DNA from: Christensenella sp. UBA7703
GTDB lineage: Bacteria > Bacillota > Clostridia > Christensenellales > CAG-138
DNA: 57,838 bases
Assembly: GCA_002482505.1 (NCBI GenBank)
Contig: DLGD01000017.1
Span: 11,522-69,359, forward strand
Direction: 5' to 3'
Position numbers and translations under genes: made by a program. Positions within the stretch are counted from its first letter, which is position 1, and each line of letters starts with the position of its first letter. The notes beneath the pieces are model-generated. The model was not told the origin of the DNA, ran no database searches, and worked only from the letters and a program-made list of their open reading frames with translations. Below are positions 42,427-51,064 of this stretch, piece by piece.

Positions 42427-44013
42427 TCACAGCCCCAGCGCATCGGCAATCGCTTCCAAGATGCCTTCGCTGCTGTGCGTCGCGCCCGAGACGGTGTCCA
42501 CATTGACACCCTGCGCGCCGAGCACGCGGTCGATCATCTTCCCCTCCGCGCGGCTGAAATACTTCTTCGTGTCGCGGTATTGGTCGATGTTGATTTTCGT
42601 GATGAATCCGTTCACGATGGTCACCGTCACGTCAATATTCCCTTTGTGCCCTCGTCCCGTACCGGAATAATCCCCATCCGCCAGTGAGATCGGCCCCGGC
42701 TGTATGGTCGGGGTTGGCGAAGGGGAAGGCGTTGGCATCACCACTGGGCTCGGCGACGGCGTGAGCTGCGGCATGGGCGTCTCGCCGGAGCTATCCACCG
42801 CAAAGGAGACGGGGTCGCTTTCCGGCTGCTGCTGCGGCACGCTCGAAAGCGCGTTTTTTACCGCGTTGATGATGCCAAAGCTGCTGAACGTTGCGCCGGA
42901 GACCGTGTCCACCTCCGCGCTCTGCGCGGCGATGATCGCGGGGATCACCTGCGCCTTTGCCTGGTTGAAAAACAGCGTGTCGTCCCCGGTTGAAACCACG
43001 TGGATGTCCATGATTGCGCCTTCTGTCACGGTGACGGAAACGCTGGTCGTGCCGTGGTATCCGTCCGCGCTGCCAGTATAGGTTCCGTCGGAATACGCGC
43101 CGGCATACGCGCCCTGCTTGGTGCTCAGGCTTGCTGCAATTGCGGCAATCTGCCGCTCGGTCGCCTGGTTGGACGCGATATTACCCTCAAAATACATGCC
43201 CGTGAGCGCAACCACCGCAACCGCCGTGGCGAAGGCAGGCTTCGGGTTTGCGCGGACGTTGTCGCGCGGGCAGATCTCCACACAGCTCATGCAGTCGATG
43301 CACTCCGCACTCTTGACCACGTTGGTGCGATAAAGAGGGATGCCCATCGTGCAGTGCTTGGTGCAGGCGCGGCACGGCCCGCACTTTGCGCGCGGTTTGC
43401 GGATTTTAAACAGCCGCGTCTTGGAAACGATGGCAAGCACCGCGCCAAGCGGGCAAAGATAGCGGCAAAAGAACCGCTCGATATACAGCGACCCCGCGAT
43501 GATGAAAAGCAAAAGCAGCATACCGAGTGAAAGAACCGTGTCCATATCCGTCCAGCCGCCAAACTTCGTGAGCATGCCAAACACCGTCCAGGGGTTGGCC
43601 GTTCCTTCCAGAATGGAAACACCGAGCGTCCAGATAACCAGAACGACAAAGATCAGCAGGACGTATTTGAGCTTTTTGAGCAGGCGGTCAAACCTTGAAC
43701 CGATCTTTGGGCGCTTGAGCTTGAGCTTCGTGCCCAGATACCAGAAAAAATCCCCCATCGTGCCAAACGCGCACAAAAAGCCGCAAAAAAACCGTCCCAT
43801 GATCGCCGTGATGATCAGCAGGCTTGCCGTGAACACGAGTTGCCCCGTCAGCGCAGGCCCGTTGAACGTGCCGGTGATGAGCGCAACATAGATCGACTTG
43901 ATCGCAGAAAACGAATATAAAAACAGCCCCGGAAAGAGGATTAGCGAGGCTATTTGTATGATGCGCCGCGTCAACGTCAGCGCGGTAATCTTGTGGAATA
44001 GCTTCTTCTTCAT
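42427..44013 (-). CDS. Membrane 4Fe-4S protein (NapH/NosR type) with two FMN-binding domains
   Basis: The 528-residue protein has about five transmembrane helices (22-45, 55-77, 115-135, 158-180, 258-275), membrane-side CGFLC and CRYLCPLG motifs, two 4Fe-4S clusters (Cys211-214-217-221 and 238-241-244-248), and after the last helix two FMN-binding domains with the flavinylation motif SGAT at 372-375 and 509-512, joined by a Pro/Ser linker. It should carry electrons from the cytoplasm across the membrane to covalently bound FMN outside. The Thr of SGAT is the usual ApbE target. The apbE gene lies just upstream on the same strand. The final electron acceptor is not shown. Confidence 0.9.
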   Translation of the reverse strand: MKKKLFHKITALTLTRRIIQIASLILFPGLFLYSFSAIKSIYVALITGTFNGPALTGQLVFTASLLIITAIMGRFFCGFLCAFGTMGDFFWYLGTKLKLKRPKIGSRFDRLLKKLKYVLLIFVVLVIWTLGVSILEGTANPWTVFGMLTKFGGWTDMDTVLSLGMLLLLFIIAGSLYIERFFCRYLCPLGAVLAIVSKTRLFKIRKPRAKCGPCRACTKHCTMGIPLYRTNVVKSAECIDCMSCVEICPRDNVRANPKPAFATAVAVVALTGMYFEGNIASNQATERQIAAIAASLSTKQGAYAGAYSDGTYTGSADGYHGTTSVSVTVTEGAIMDIHVVSTGDDTLFFNQAKAQVIPAIIAAQSAEVDTVSGATFSSFGIINAVKNALSSVPQQQPESDPVSFAVDSSGETPMPQLTPSPSPVVMPTPSPSPTPTIQPGPISLADGDYSGTGRGHKGNIDVTVTIVNGFITKINIDQYRDTKKYFSRAEGKMIDRVLGAQGVNVDTVSGATHSSEGILEAIADALGL

Positions 44014-44093
44014 CTATCTCTCTTGTGACACGTTCCGCCACATGCAGAAGACTCCAGCAGCTTCATCGGAACGTATCATTCTTTTTTTACAAC

Positions 44094-45050
44094 TTATAGC
44101 AATTCAAAATTGCCGCGCAGGCCATCGGTACAGAACACATCCAGTTGATCGGTCACAAACACCGCTTCCAAACCCGCCTGCTGAATCAGCGGCAGCCCTT
44201 TTTCCGCGCCGAGGACGAAGACCGCCGTGGAGAGCGCGTCCAGCGCTAGCGCACTTTCCCCGATAAGCGTGACACTCCGAAGGCCGGATCGGGACGGATA
44301 CCCCGTGCGCGGGTCAACGATATGGTGATAGCGCGTGCCGTCCACCTCATAATAGCGCTCATAATCGCCGGAGGTCACCGCGCAGGCATCGCAAATTGAA
44401 ACGTGCCCCATCGGGATGCCCGTCGTGCGATCCGGATGCTGAATGCCGACGTGCTTGCTTTCTCCAATCACCGAGACCGTGCCGCCAAGGTTGATCAGCG
44501 CGCCCGTAATGCCGCCCTCGATCAGAATCCGCCGCACCTCGTCCGCCGCATATCCTTTTGCGATGGCGCCGAGGTCAACGCTCTGCCCGAATATGCGAAG
44601 CTCCGCCGTCTGCGCTTCTTCATCCAGCATAATATCCTCGTCGTTGACCAGCGACAACGTGTGCTCCACCTCCGCGCGGGAAGGGACCGTTCCGCAGCGG
44701 GCGTGGATTTCCCAGAGCGCGCTGAGTGCGCGCGTGGTAATGGAAAACGCCTTTTCGCTCAGCGCGGAAAAGCGCTTGCTCTCGCGCAGGAGAAGGAAGG
44801 CATCCTTGCCGACGGGTACGCTGCTGCATCCCGCGGAGGCATTTAAGAGCGAAAGCTCGCTCTCCGGCTGAAAGACGGAGAGGCGCTCGTGAAGCGCACG
44901 CACCCGTTCTTCCGCTCGCTTGAGCGCTTCGCCAGCGGCAATTCTCTCCCGATACGCAGACACCAGAATCCGGTTCGTCGTACCCAAAGCTTCAAATATC
45001 GTCTCCAAAGCGACTGGATTCTGATCGGATTGTTTCAAAAAATTCTGCAT
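44094..45050 (-). CDS. apbE: FAD:protein FMN transferase
   Basis: The 318-residue protein has the ApbE marks DLGAIAKGYAADEV, INLGGTVSVIG, HHIVDPRTGYPS and ALDALSTAVFVLG (the metal-binding Asp region). It transfers FMN from FAD onto Thr/Ser of the SGAT motif, here probably both FMN domains of the neighbouring membrane protein. It has no signal peptide or lipobox, although those target domains should be outside the cell. The ATG at 45050 has no clear ribosome site, so the N-terminus may be misassigned. The membrane Fe-S gene follows 80 bases downstream. Confidence 0.88.
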   Translation of the reverse strand: MQNFLKQSDQNPVALETIFEALGTTNRILVSAYRERIAAGEALKRAEERVRALHERLSVFQPESELSLLNASAGCSSVPVGKDAFLLLRESKRFSALSEKAFSITTRALSALWEIHARCGTVPSRAEVEHTLSLVNDEDIMLDEEAQTAELRIFGQSVDLGAIAKGYAADEVRRILIEGGITGALINLGGTVSVIGESKHVGIQHPDRTTGIPMGHVSICDACAVTSGDYERYYEVDGTRYHHIVDPRTGYPSRSGLRSVTLIGESALALDALSTAVFVLGAEKGLPLIQQAGLEAVFVTDQLDVFCTDGLRGNFELL

Positions 45051-45249
45051 ATATTTAGTTTACAGAATCCACCAAAACAAGCAAGCACGCAAACGTGTCA
45101 AATTGTGTTAAAAAGAAAACACACGGTTACCGCAACATTAGAATTTGCTGAGAAAGCAGGAATGGGTTTGCTTTTTAGTGTTTTTTGTCTTTTCCGATAA
45201 AATCGGAATCATTCGCGGTAAAAAACTCTACAATCGTAATCGTGTTATA

Positions 45250-45276
45250 ATCATGCATCCGTTTTGCATGATTTTT
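45250..45276 (+). other. Hairpin with T run upstream of the fumarase operon
   Basis: ATCATGCA, loop TCCGTTT, TGCATGAT followed by TTTTGC resembles a terminator on the plus strand, yet no plus-strand gene lies before it. A TATAAT (45246-45251) overlaps its left edge and another lies at 45310-45315. It may be an operator or leader element. The remaining spacer 45051-45378 holds no gene. Confidence 0.4.
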
Positions 45277-45378
45277 GCGCCTGCACACGAATTTTGACTT
45301 GTCATACGATATAATCTATGCGATAATTTGTTTTTCGGTGTGTTCCACAACTACTGCACGGAAAGGCGGCGCGGCAGC

Positions 45379-46218
45379 ATGCGGATCGTTCAGGCCGCAC
45401 AACTCATCGAACCCATACGCAGGCTCTGCCTGCGCGCCTGCTGCAACCTCCCAACAGATGCGGTCTCTGCCCTCGCCTCCGCCCGCGAACGGGAAGAAAC
45501 GGGCAGCGCCGCAAAAAGTGTGCTCGACCAACTCCTCGAAAACCAGCAACTCGCGCGGGAAAAATTCCGCCCGATCTGTCAGGACACCGGTATGGCGGTC
45601 GTCTTTGCCGACATCGGACAGGACGTATTCATTCAAGGCGATCTCACCGCCGCCGTCAACGAGGGTGTGCGGCTTGCCTATACCGAAGGTTATTTGCGCA
45701 AATCCGTTCTCGATCCCCTCACGCGCCGCAACACCGAGGACAACACCCCCGCCGTGCTGCATGTGCGCTTTGTCAGCGGGGATCGAATTACGCTCACCGT
45801 CGCGCCGAAGGGATTCGGCAGCGAGAACATGAGCCGCGTCTTCATGCTTCCACCCTCCGCAGGAATCGAAGGAATTCTCACCCACATTCTGACCACGGTT
45901 CAGGATGCGGGCGCTTCTGCTTGCCCGCCCGTCGTGGTCGGCGTTGGCATCGGCGGCACGATGGAATCCTGCGCGCTGCTGGCAAAGAGGCAACTGCTCC
46001 GCCCGCTGGGCGAAAGAGCCGCGCGCGAAGACGTTGCGGCAATCGAGCAAGAAGCGCTCCGGCGCATCAACCAAAGCGGCATAGGGCCCATGGGGCTCGG
46101 CGGAAACACGACCGCGCTAGCCGTGCACGCCGCAGTGGAACCCACGCATATCGCGGGGCTGCCGCTTGCCGTGAATATTCAGTGCCACGCCTGCCGCCAC
46201 GCAAGCTGTGAGGTGTAA
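45379..46218 (+). CDS. Fumarate hydratase class I, alpha subunit
   Basis: The 279-residue protein matches the alpha half of iron-sulfur fumarase/tartrate dehydratase: CQDTGMAVVFADIGQ (Fe-S Cys), LTVAPKGFGSENMSRVFML, VVVGVGIGGTMESCALLAKRQLLR, whose key parts are GVGIGGT and ESCALLAK, GPMGLGGNTTAL and the C-terminal CHACRHA. Three Cys ligate the 4Fe-4S cluster that binds the substrate. The ATG at 45379 is preferred over 45328 because it begins the family N-terminus. The beta subunit gene follows after six bases. Confidence 0.92.
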   Translation: MRIVQAAQLIEPIRRLCLRACCNLPTDAVSALASAREREETGSAAKSVLDQLLENQQLAREKFRPICQDTGMAVVFADIGQDVFIQGDLTAAVNEGVRLAYTEGYLRKSVLDPLTRRNTEDNTPAVLHVRFVSGDRITLTVAPKGFGSENMSRVFMLPPSAGIEGILTHILTTVQDAGASACPPVVVGVGIGGTMESCALLAKRQLLRPLGERAAREDVAAIEQEALRRINQSGIGPMGLGGNTTALAVHAAVEPTHIAGLPLAVNIQCHACRHASCEV

Positions 46219-46224
46219 GCAAAG

Positions 46225-46758
46225 ATGGACTATCGAATGAACGCCCCCCTCCTGCCGATGGATATGGCGATTTTGCGCGCAGGAGACGTGGTATACTTAA
46301 CCGGAACGATCTATACCGCCCGCGATGCGGCGCACGCGCGATTTGCGGAGTTGCTCAAAAACGGCGAAGCGCTACCCGTACCAAAGGGCGAATGCATCTA
46401 CTATTGCGGGCCATGCCCGGCCGCGCCCGGCGAGGTCATCGGTCCGTGCGGGCCAACCACCAGCAAGCGCATGGACGCGTATACCCCCGCATTGATCGAC
46501 TACGGCATCGTGCAATTCATCGGCAAAGGCGCGAGAAACGCTACCGTCAACGCCGCGATGCTGGGCCGCGCGGTGCATTTCGCCGCGACGGGGGGAGCTG
46601 GCATGCTCTATGCCTCGCGCATCACGGCTTGCGAGTTGGTCGCTTTCCCCGACCTCGGCGCAGAGGCGGTCTACCAGCTGGAGGTAACGGAGTTTCCCGT
46701 GGTCGTGACGTTTGATTTCATAGGAAACGACGTTTACGCACGCACGCAAAATAAATAG
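46225..46758 (+). CDS. Fumarate hydratase class I, beta subunit
   Basis: This 177-residue protein has LLKNGEALPVPKGECIYYCGPCPAAPG (core ECIYYCGPCPA), GPCGPTTSKRMD, GKGARNATV and an FPxLGAEAV-like stretch, the marks of the C-terminal fumarase/tartrate dehydratase domain. It completes the heterodimer that converts fumarate to malate. The following gene, purA, starts 73 bases downstream. Confidence 0.93.
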   Translation: MDYRMNAPLLPMDMAILRAGDVVYLTGTIYTARDAAHARFAELLKNGEALPVPKGECIYYCGPCPAAPGEVIGPCGPTTSKRMDAYTPALIDYGIVQFIGKGARNATVNAAMLGRAVHFAATGGAGMLYASRITACELVAFPDLGAEAVYQLEVTEFPVVVTFDFIGNDVYARTQNK

Positions 46759-46831
46759 TTAGAACGCAGTGAAGCAAGCAATTGCGTAACTGTAATCATA
46801 AGGGGTTTCAATTTGGAAAGGAGCGGAAGAA

Positions 46832-48100
46832 ATGAACTGTGCAATCGTAGGAATCAACTGGGGCGACGAAGGAAAAGGGCGCATGGTAGACCTCATCGCT
46901 GCGGATTATGACGTGGTCGTGCGCTATCAAGGCGGCAATAACGCGGGTCATACCGTCGTCAACGAATATGGCAAATTTGCGTTGCACCTCTTGCCCAGCG
47001 GCATTTTCCGTAGTGGCGTGGTCAACGTCCTCGGCAACGGCGCGGTCATCGACCCGGAGAAGCTGCTTGAAGAGATGGATGAACTGCGCAGCAAGGGGAT
47101 TTCGATCACGCCCGAAAACCTGAAGGTCAGCGACCGCGCGCCGATCGTGTTCCCCTATCATCGTGATCAGGACGCGCTGGAAGAAGCACGCCTTGCGGAC
47201 GCAAAATATGGCTCCACCAAGCGTGGCATCGCGCCTGTCTATGGCGACAAGTACCTCAAAAAAACCATCATGCTCGGCGAGCTGTTTTATCCGGAATACC
47301 TCAAAAAACGGCTTGAAGGTATACTCGAATGGAAAAATCTCACGCTCAAAAACGTCTACGGCGGCAAGACCTATTCGCTGGACGAAATCTGGGAGTGGCT
47401 GATGACCTATGGCGAGCGGCTCAAACCGTTCATCTGCGACACGGGCGCATACCTGCGCAGCGTTGACGGCAAGAAGAACATCCTCTTTGAGGCACAGCTT
47501 GGCGTGCTTCGTGATATCGACTTCGGCATCTTCCCCTATACCTCCAGCTCCGCGCCGCTGGCTGCCTATGCGCCAATCGGCGCCGGCATGCCGGGCACAA
47601 GGATCGACAGCGTCGTCGGCGTGGTGAAGGCATATTCCACCTGCGTGGGCGAAGGCCCGTTCACGGCGGAATGGTTCGGTGAGGAGGCCTCCCGCCTGCG
47701 CGAAGCGGGCGCGGAATACGGCGCGGCAACAGGCCGACCCCGCCGCGTTGGCCCGATCGACATCGTCGCGACCCGCTATGGCGTTGCCATGCAGGGCGCA
47801 ACGGAGGTCGCGCTCACGAAGATCGACATCCTTTCGTACATGGAGCAGATCCCGGTCTGCGTGCAGTATGAGCTAAACGGCGTGAAGACGGACGATTTCC
47901 CCTTCCCCGCCGCGATTGCCGAGGCAAAACCCGTGATCGAATATATGCCCGGCTGGCAGTGCGACGTTTCCAAATGCCGCTCGTTTGAAGAGCTGCCCAA
48001 GGCCGCGCAGGATTACATCAACTTCATCGAAAAGAACATCGGCTGCCCGATTACGAACATCTCCGTCGGCGCCGCGCGTGAAGAGATCATCCGGAGGTAA
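46832..48100 (+). CDS. purA: Adenylosuccinate synthetase
   Basis: The 422-residue protein begins MNCAIVGINWGDEGKGRMVD, the GDEGKG GTP-binding loop, with GGNNAGHTVV (catalytic His), LPSGIF, and ATGRPRRVGPID near residue 300. It condenses IMP and aspartate, using GTP, to adenylosuccinate. AAAGGAG is nine bases before ATG. The purB ribosome site lies in its last codons, so purA and purB are coupled. An asymmetry worth noting is the placement after fumarase, discussed under findings. Confidence 0.97.
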   Translation: MNCAIVGINWGDEGKGRMVDLIAADYDVVVRYQGGNNAGHTVVNEYGKFALHLLPSGIFRSGVVNVLGNGAVIDPEKLLEEMDELRSKGISITPENLKVSDRAPIVFPYHRDQDALEEARLADAKYGSTKRGIAPVYGDKYLKKTIMLGELFYPEYLKKRLEGILEWKNLTLKNVYGGKTYSLDEIWEWLMTYGERLKPFICDTGAYLRSVDGKKNILFEAQLGVLRDIDFGIFPYTSSSAPLAAYAPIGAGMPGTRIDSVVGVVKAYSTCVGEGPFTAEWFGEEASRLREAGAEYGAATGRPRRVGPIDIVATRYGVAMQGATEVALTKIDILSYMEQIPVCVQYELNGVKTDDFPFPAAIAEAKPVIEYMPGWQCDVSKCRSFEELPKAAQDYINFIEKNIGCPITNISVGAAREEIIRR

Positions 48101-48106
48101 AGCTAT

Positions 48107-49513
48107 ATGCGGGATCAATATGAAAGCCCGCTGAACAGCCGCTATGCTTCGGACGAGATGCAGCGGTTGTTCTCGCCGGACATGCGATATTCCACCTGGC
48201 GCAAGCTTTGGGTGAGCCTTGCCCGCGCGGAGCACGCGCTTGGTCTGCCCGTCTCCGAAGAGCAGGTGGAAGAATTAGCCGCGCACACGGACGATATTGA
48301 CTATGACATGGTTGCCAAGCGCGAAGCCGAGGTGCGGCACGACGTGATGGCGCATGTTTACGCCTACGGGCAAGTTTGCCCGAAGGCCGCCGGAATCATC
48401 CATCTGGGCGCGACGAGCTGTTATGTTACCGACAACGCGGATTTGATCATCCTCCGCGATGCGCTCTTGAGCATCCGCAACAGCATCTACGCTGTGCTCA
48501 AGCCGCTTTCCGCATTTGCGGAGCGAACAAAGGCGATTCCCACCGTCGGGTATACGCATTTTCAGTCCGCGCAACCAATGACCATCGGGCGGCGTGCCTG
48601 CCTCTGGCTCCAAGACCTCTGGCTGGATCTGGAGGAGATCGAGGATACGCTGTCTGCGATTCGCTTCCTCGGCTGCCGCGGGGCAACGGGCACGGAGGCA
48701 AGCTTTGTCTCCCTCTTTGGCGGGGACACGCAGAAGATCGACACGCTGAACGAGCGGATCGCGTCCGATTTCGGGTTTGCGCGCTGCTATGACGTCAGCG
48801 GACAGACCTATCCGCGCAAGCTCGACAGCCGCGTGTTGAACGCCCTTTCTTCCGTTGCGCAGAGTGCGTATAAGTTCGGCGACGACATCCGCCTGCTCCA
48901 GCACGACGGCATCCTCTCCGAGCCGTTTGAAAGCAAGCAGATCGGATCCTCCGCAATGGCATACAAGCAAAACCCGATGCGCAGCGAGCGCATCTGCTCG
49001 CTCTCCCGCTTCGTGATCGCAACCGCGCTCAACGCGCCCTTAACCGCAAGTACACAGTGGCTGGAGCGCACGCTGGACGATTCCGCAAACCGCAGGCTCT
49101 CCCTGCCGGAGGCGTTTCTCGCGACCGACGCGGTGCTGCGGCTCATGGCGAATGTCTGCGCGGGCCTGATCGTCCACGAGCAGGCAAACGCGAAGATTCT
49201 CGGAGACGCGCTGCCGTTTCTTGCGACGGAAAACCTGCTCATGGCGGGCGTTCAGCGCGGTGGGGACCGGCAAGCGCTGCACGAGGTCATCCGCGCGCAT
49301 TCCCTCGCTGCCAAAGAACGGCTCTCCCGTGGCGAAGGCAACGACCTTGCCGGGCGTCTCGGCAATGACCCCGCCTTTCCGCTGAGCCTTGCGGAGATTC
49401 AGCAGCAGCTCGACCCCGCGCGGCACATCGGCCGCTCCATCGAGCAGACGGAGCGCTTCTTGGCGAACCACCCCGTGCCGGAGAGCAAGCCACTGCAAGA
49501 GATCATGGTGTAA
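48107..49513 (+). CDS. purB: Adenylosuccinate lyase
   Basis: The 468-residue protein has ESPLNSRYASDEMQRLFSPD, the family His region VMAHVYAYG, TSCYVTDNAD, HFQSAQPMTIGRR and the signature SSAMAYKQNPMRSERI with the catalytic Ser. It splits adenylosuccinate and SAICAR, both with release of fumarate. The ribosome site GGAGG overlaps the purA stop. The message ends in a hairpin at 49533. Confidence 0.97.
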   Translation: MRDQYESPLNSRYASDEMQRLFSPDMRYSTWRKLWVSLARAEHALGLPVSEEQVEELAAHTDDIDYDMVAKREAEVRHDVMAHVYAYGQVCPKAAGIIHLGATSCYVTDNADLIILRDALLSIRNSIYAVLKPLSAFAERTKAIPTVGYTHFQSAQPMTIGRRACLWLQDLWLDLEEIEDTLSAIRFLGCRGATGTEASFVSLFGGDTQKIDTLNERIASDFGFARCYDVSGQTYPRKLDSRVLNALSSVAQSAYKFGDDIRLLQHDGILSEPFESKQIGSSAMAYKQNPMRSERICSLSRFVIATALNAPLTASTQWLERTLDDSANRRLSLPEAFLATDAVLRLMANVCAGLIVHEQANAKILGDALPFLATENLLMAGVQRGGDRQALHEVIRAHSLAAKERLSRGEGNDLAGRLGNDPAFPLSLAEIQQQLDPARHIGRSIEQTERFLANHPVPESKPLQEIMV

Positions 49514-49532
49514 GTTGATTCAAACGCAAATG

Positions 49533-49564
49533 GAGGTTTCCAGCGATGGAACCCTCTTTTTTTT
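49533..49564 (+). terminator. Terminator after purB
   Basis: GAGGTTTCCA, loop GCGA, TGGAACCCTC with one mismatch, then eight T. Confidence 0.88.
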
Positions 49565-49617
49565 GTGGAAGAGGGTCGATTCATTTTTGCAGCGCGGGGA
49601 AATCAGGATGCCAACGA

Positions 49618-49768
49618 AGGGCGCGGGCGGATAGCATCCGCTCAACGGCGGTTTGCGCCGATCCACATACAAATGCCGTGAAAGTTTATCGTATTATCTT
49701 TCACAAATTCACCCGCCGAACCACGCGGGTTCTGTAGGGGCGGATACTATCCGCCCGCACCCTCCTAC
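49618..49768. repeat. REPIN-like doublet of inverted repetitive elements
   Basis: The left unit (49618-49643, with GCGGATAGCATCCGC) and the right unit (49737-49768, with GGGCGGATACTATCCGCCC) are inverted copies of one element: the reverse complement of the right reads AGGGTGCGGGCGGATAGTAT against AGGGCGCGGGCGGATAGCAT on the left. Between them GTGAAAG and CTTTCAC (49678-49704) form another hairpin. The remainder of 49514-49903 has no gene. Confidence 0.65.
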
Positions 49769-49903
49769 ACCGTTTCTATTCTTTGCACATTCTTTCAAAA
49801 AGTATTTGCAACTATTATGATCCTTGTTTTTTTCAAGGCATGATTATATAATAGTAACGAAAATTATCACAATTCTTCTTATTTTTAAGGAAAGAGCCGC
49901 ATC

Positions 49904-50842
49904 ATGAAAGCACTGCAACTGCTCGATATCGCGATTGCGCCGGATTTGCACGAACTCACCAAGCACGGAACCCCGATCTTCCCCTGCGCAGGCTATGACG
50001 AAGACCCCGGCATGTACCTTGTCGGCAACATTCCCTGGCATTGGCATGAGGAGATGGAGGTCGTTCTTGCGCTGGAGGGAGACACCCGCGTGCTCTGCGG
50101 CGAGACGGAATATCTCCTGCACGAAGGTGAAGCGATCTTTGTCAACTCCAACGTGCTGCACAAACTCAAGCGCGCGCAGAAGAACACCCCCTGCCGGATC
50201 AACAGCCTGCTGTTTATGCCGGAGCTTGTCGCAAGCTTTCCGCAGAGCATCATTCAGCAGCGGTATATTGCGCCGCTTGTGCGCTGCTCCACACTATCGG
50301 ATGTTGTTTTGCGCAGTGATGTTCCCTGGCAGGCGGAGGCGATTCGCCGGTTTCAGGCGGCGTTTGAGGCGTTTACGAGTGACCGCTACGGCTATGAAAT
50401 CCATGTGCAGGTGGAGCTGATGCAGATGCTACTGTTGATTCTCGAAAACCTGCAGGATCGGGTATGCGACACGGAGCTTGTGCAAAACAAAGACGCGGTG
50501 CGCATCAAGCAGATGCTGGGCTATATCCATGCACACTATGCAGAACCACTCACCGTTTCTCAGATTTCCGCTGCCTCCGCCATCAGCGAGAGCGAATGTT
50601 ACCGCTGTTTTCGAAAGGTGCTGGATACGTCTCCCATTGACTATCTGCTGCAATATCGCATCCGCGCGGCAGCGGGGTTACTCTCCACCACCGACATGAG
50701 CGTATCGGATATCTGCTTTGCAACGGGGTTCAACAGCCCCAGCTATTTTGCAAAGGTGTTCCGGCAGGAGCTGCTCGTCAGCCCCCGCTCCTACCGCGCA
50801 ACGCACCAGAAGGCTGAGTCAGGCGCAAAACACAGGAACTGA
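49904..50842 (+). CDS. AraC family transcriptional regulator with cupin-like sensor
   Basis: The 312-residue protein has an N-terminal AraC-type cupin domain (about 20-110) with WHWHEEMEVVLALEG and HEGEAIFVNSNVLHKL, and a C-terminal double HTH (about 205-305) with ISAASAISESECYRCFRKVLDTSPIDYLL and the family end DICFATGFNSPSYFAKVFRQELLVSPRSYR, shown by its core GFNSPSYFAKVF. It likely binds a sugar or small ligand and activates nearby or distant genes. AAGGAAAGAG precedes ATG. No obvious target operon is adjacent. Confidence 0.92.
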   Translation: MKALQLLDIAIAPDLHELTKHGTPIFPCAGYDEDPGMYLVGNIPWHWHEEMEVVLALEGDTRVLCGETEYLLHEGEAIFVNSNVLHKLKRAQKNTPCRINSLLFMPELVASFPQSIIQQRYIAPLVRCSTLSDVVLRSDVPWQAEAIRRFQAAFEAFTSDRYGYEIHVQVELMQMLLLILENLQDRVCDTELVQNKDAVRIKQMLGYIHAHYAEPLTVSQISAASAISESECYRCFRKVLDTSPIDYLLQYRIRAAAGLLSTTDMSVSDICFATGFNSPSYFAKVFRQELLVSPRSYRATHQKAESGAKHRN

Positions 50843-51007
50843 TCGCAAAATCCTTGCGTCTCCCGTTTTCTGCAAGACCTCTTCACCAAAAACCCGCTCT
50901 GGTCATGTTGCGGTGTTTTGTGGTATGATAAAGGGAAAGTATCTTGTTTGCATCAGCCTTTTGTAAAGCGTTTTTGCTTGCAACATGCGCGCCATCATTC
51001 CGCTCTG

Positions 51008-51045
51008 TTGACAGACACGCTATAGCAGTATTATAATATCGATAT
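51008..51045 (+). promoter_or_regulatory. rex promoter with ATATCGATAT element
   Basis: TTGACA (51008-51013), 18 bases and a perfect TATAAT (51032-51037). The palindrome ATATCGATAT (51036-51045) overlaps the -10 end and resembles TTATCGATATAA in the alcohol dehydrogenase leader. The rest of 50843-51064 holds no gene. Confidence 0.65.
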
Positions 51046-51064
51046 AGCTTTTCGGAGGTTCGCC

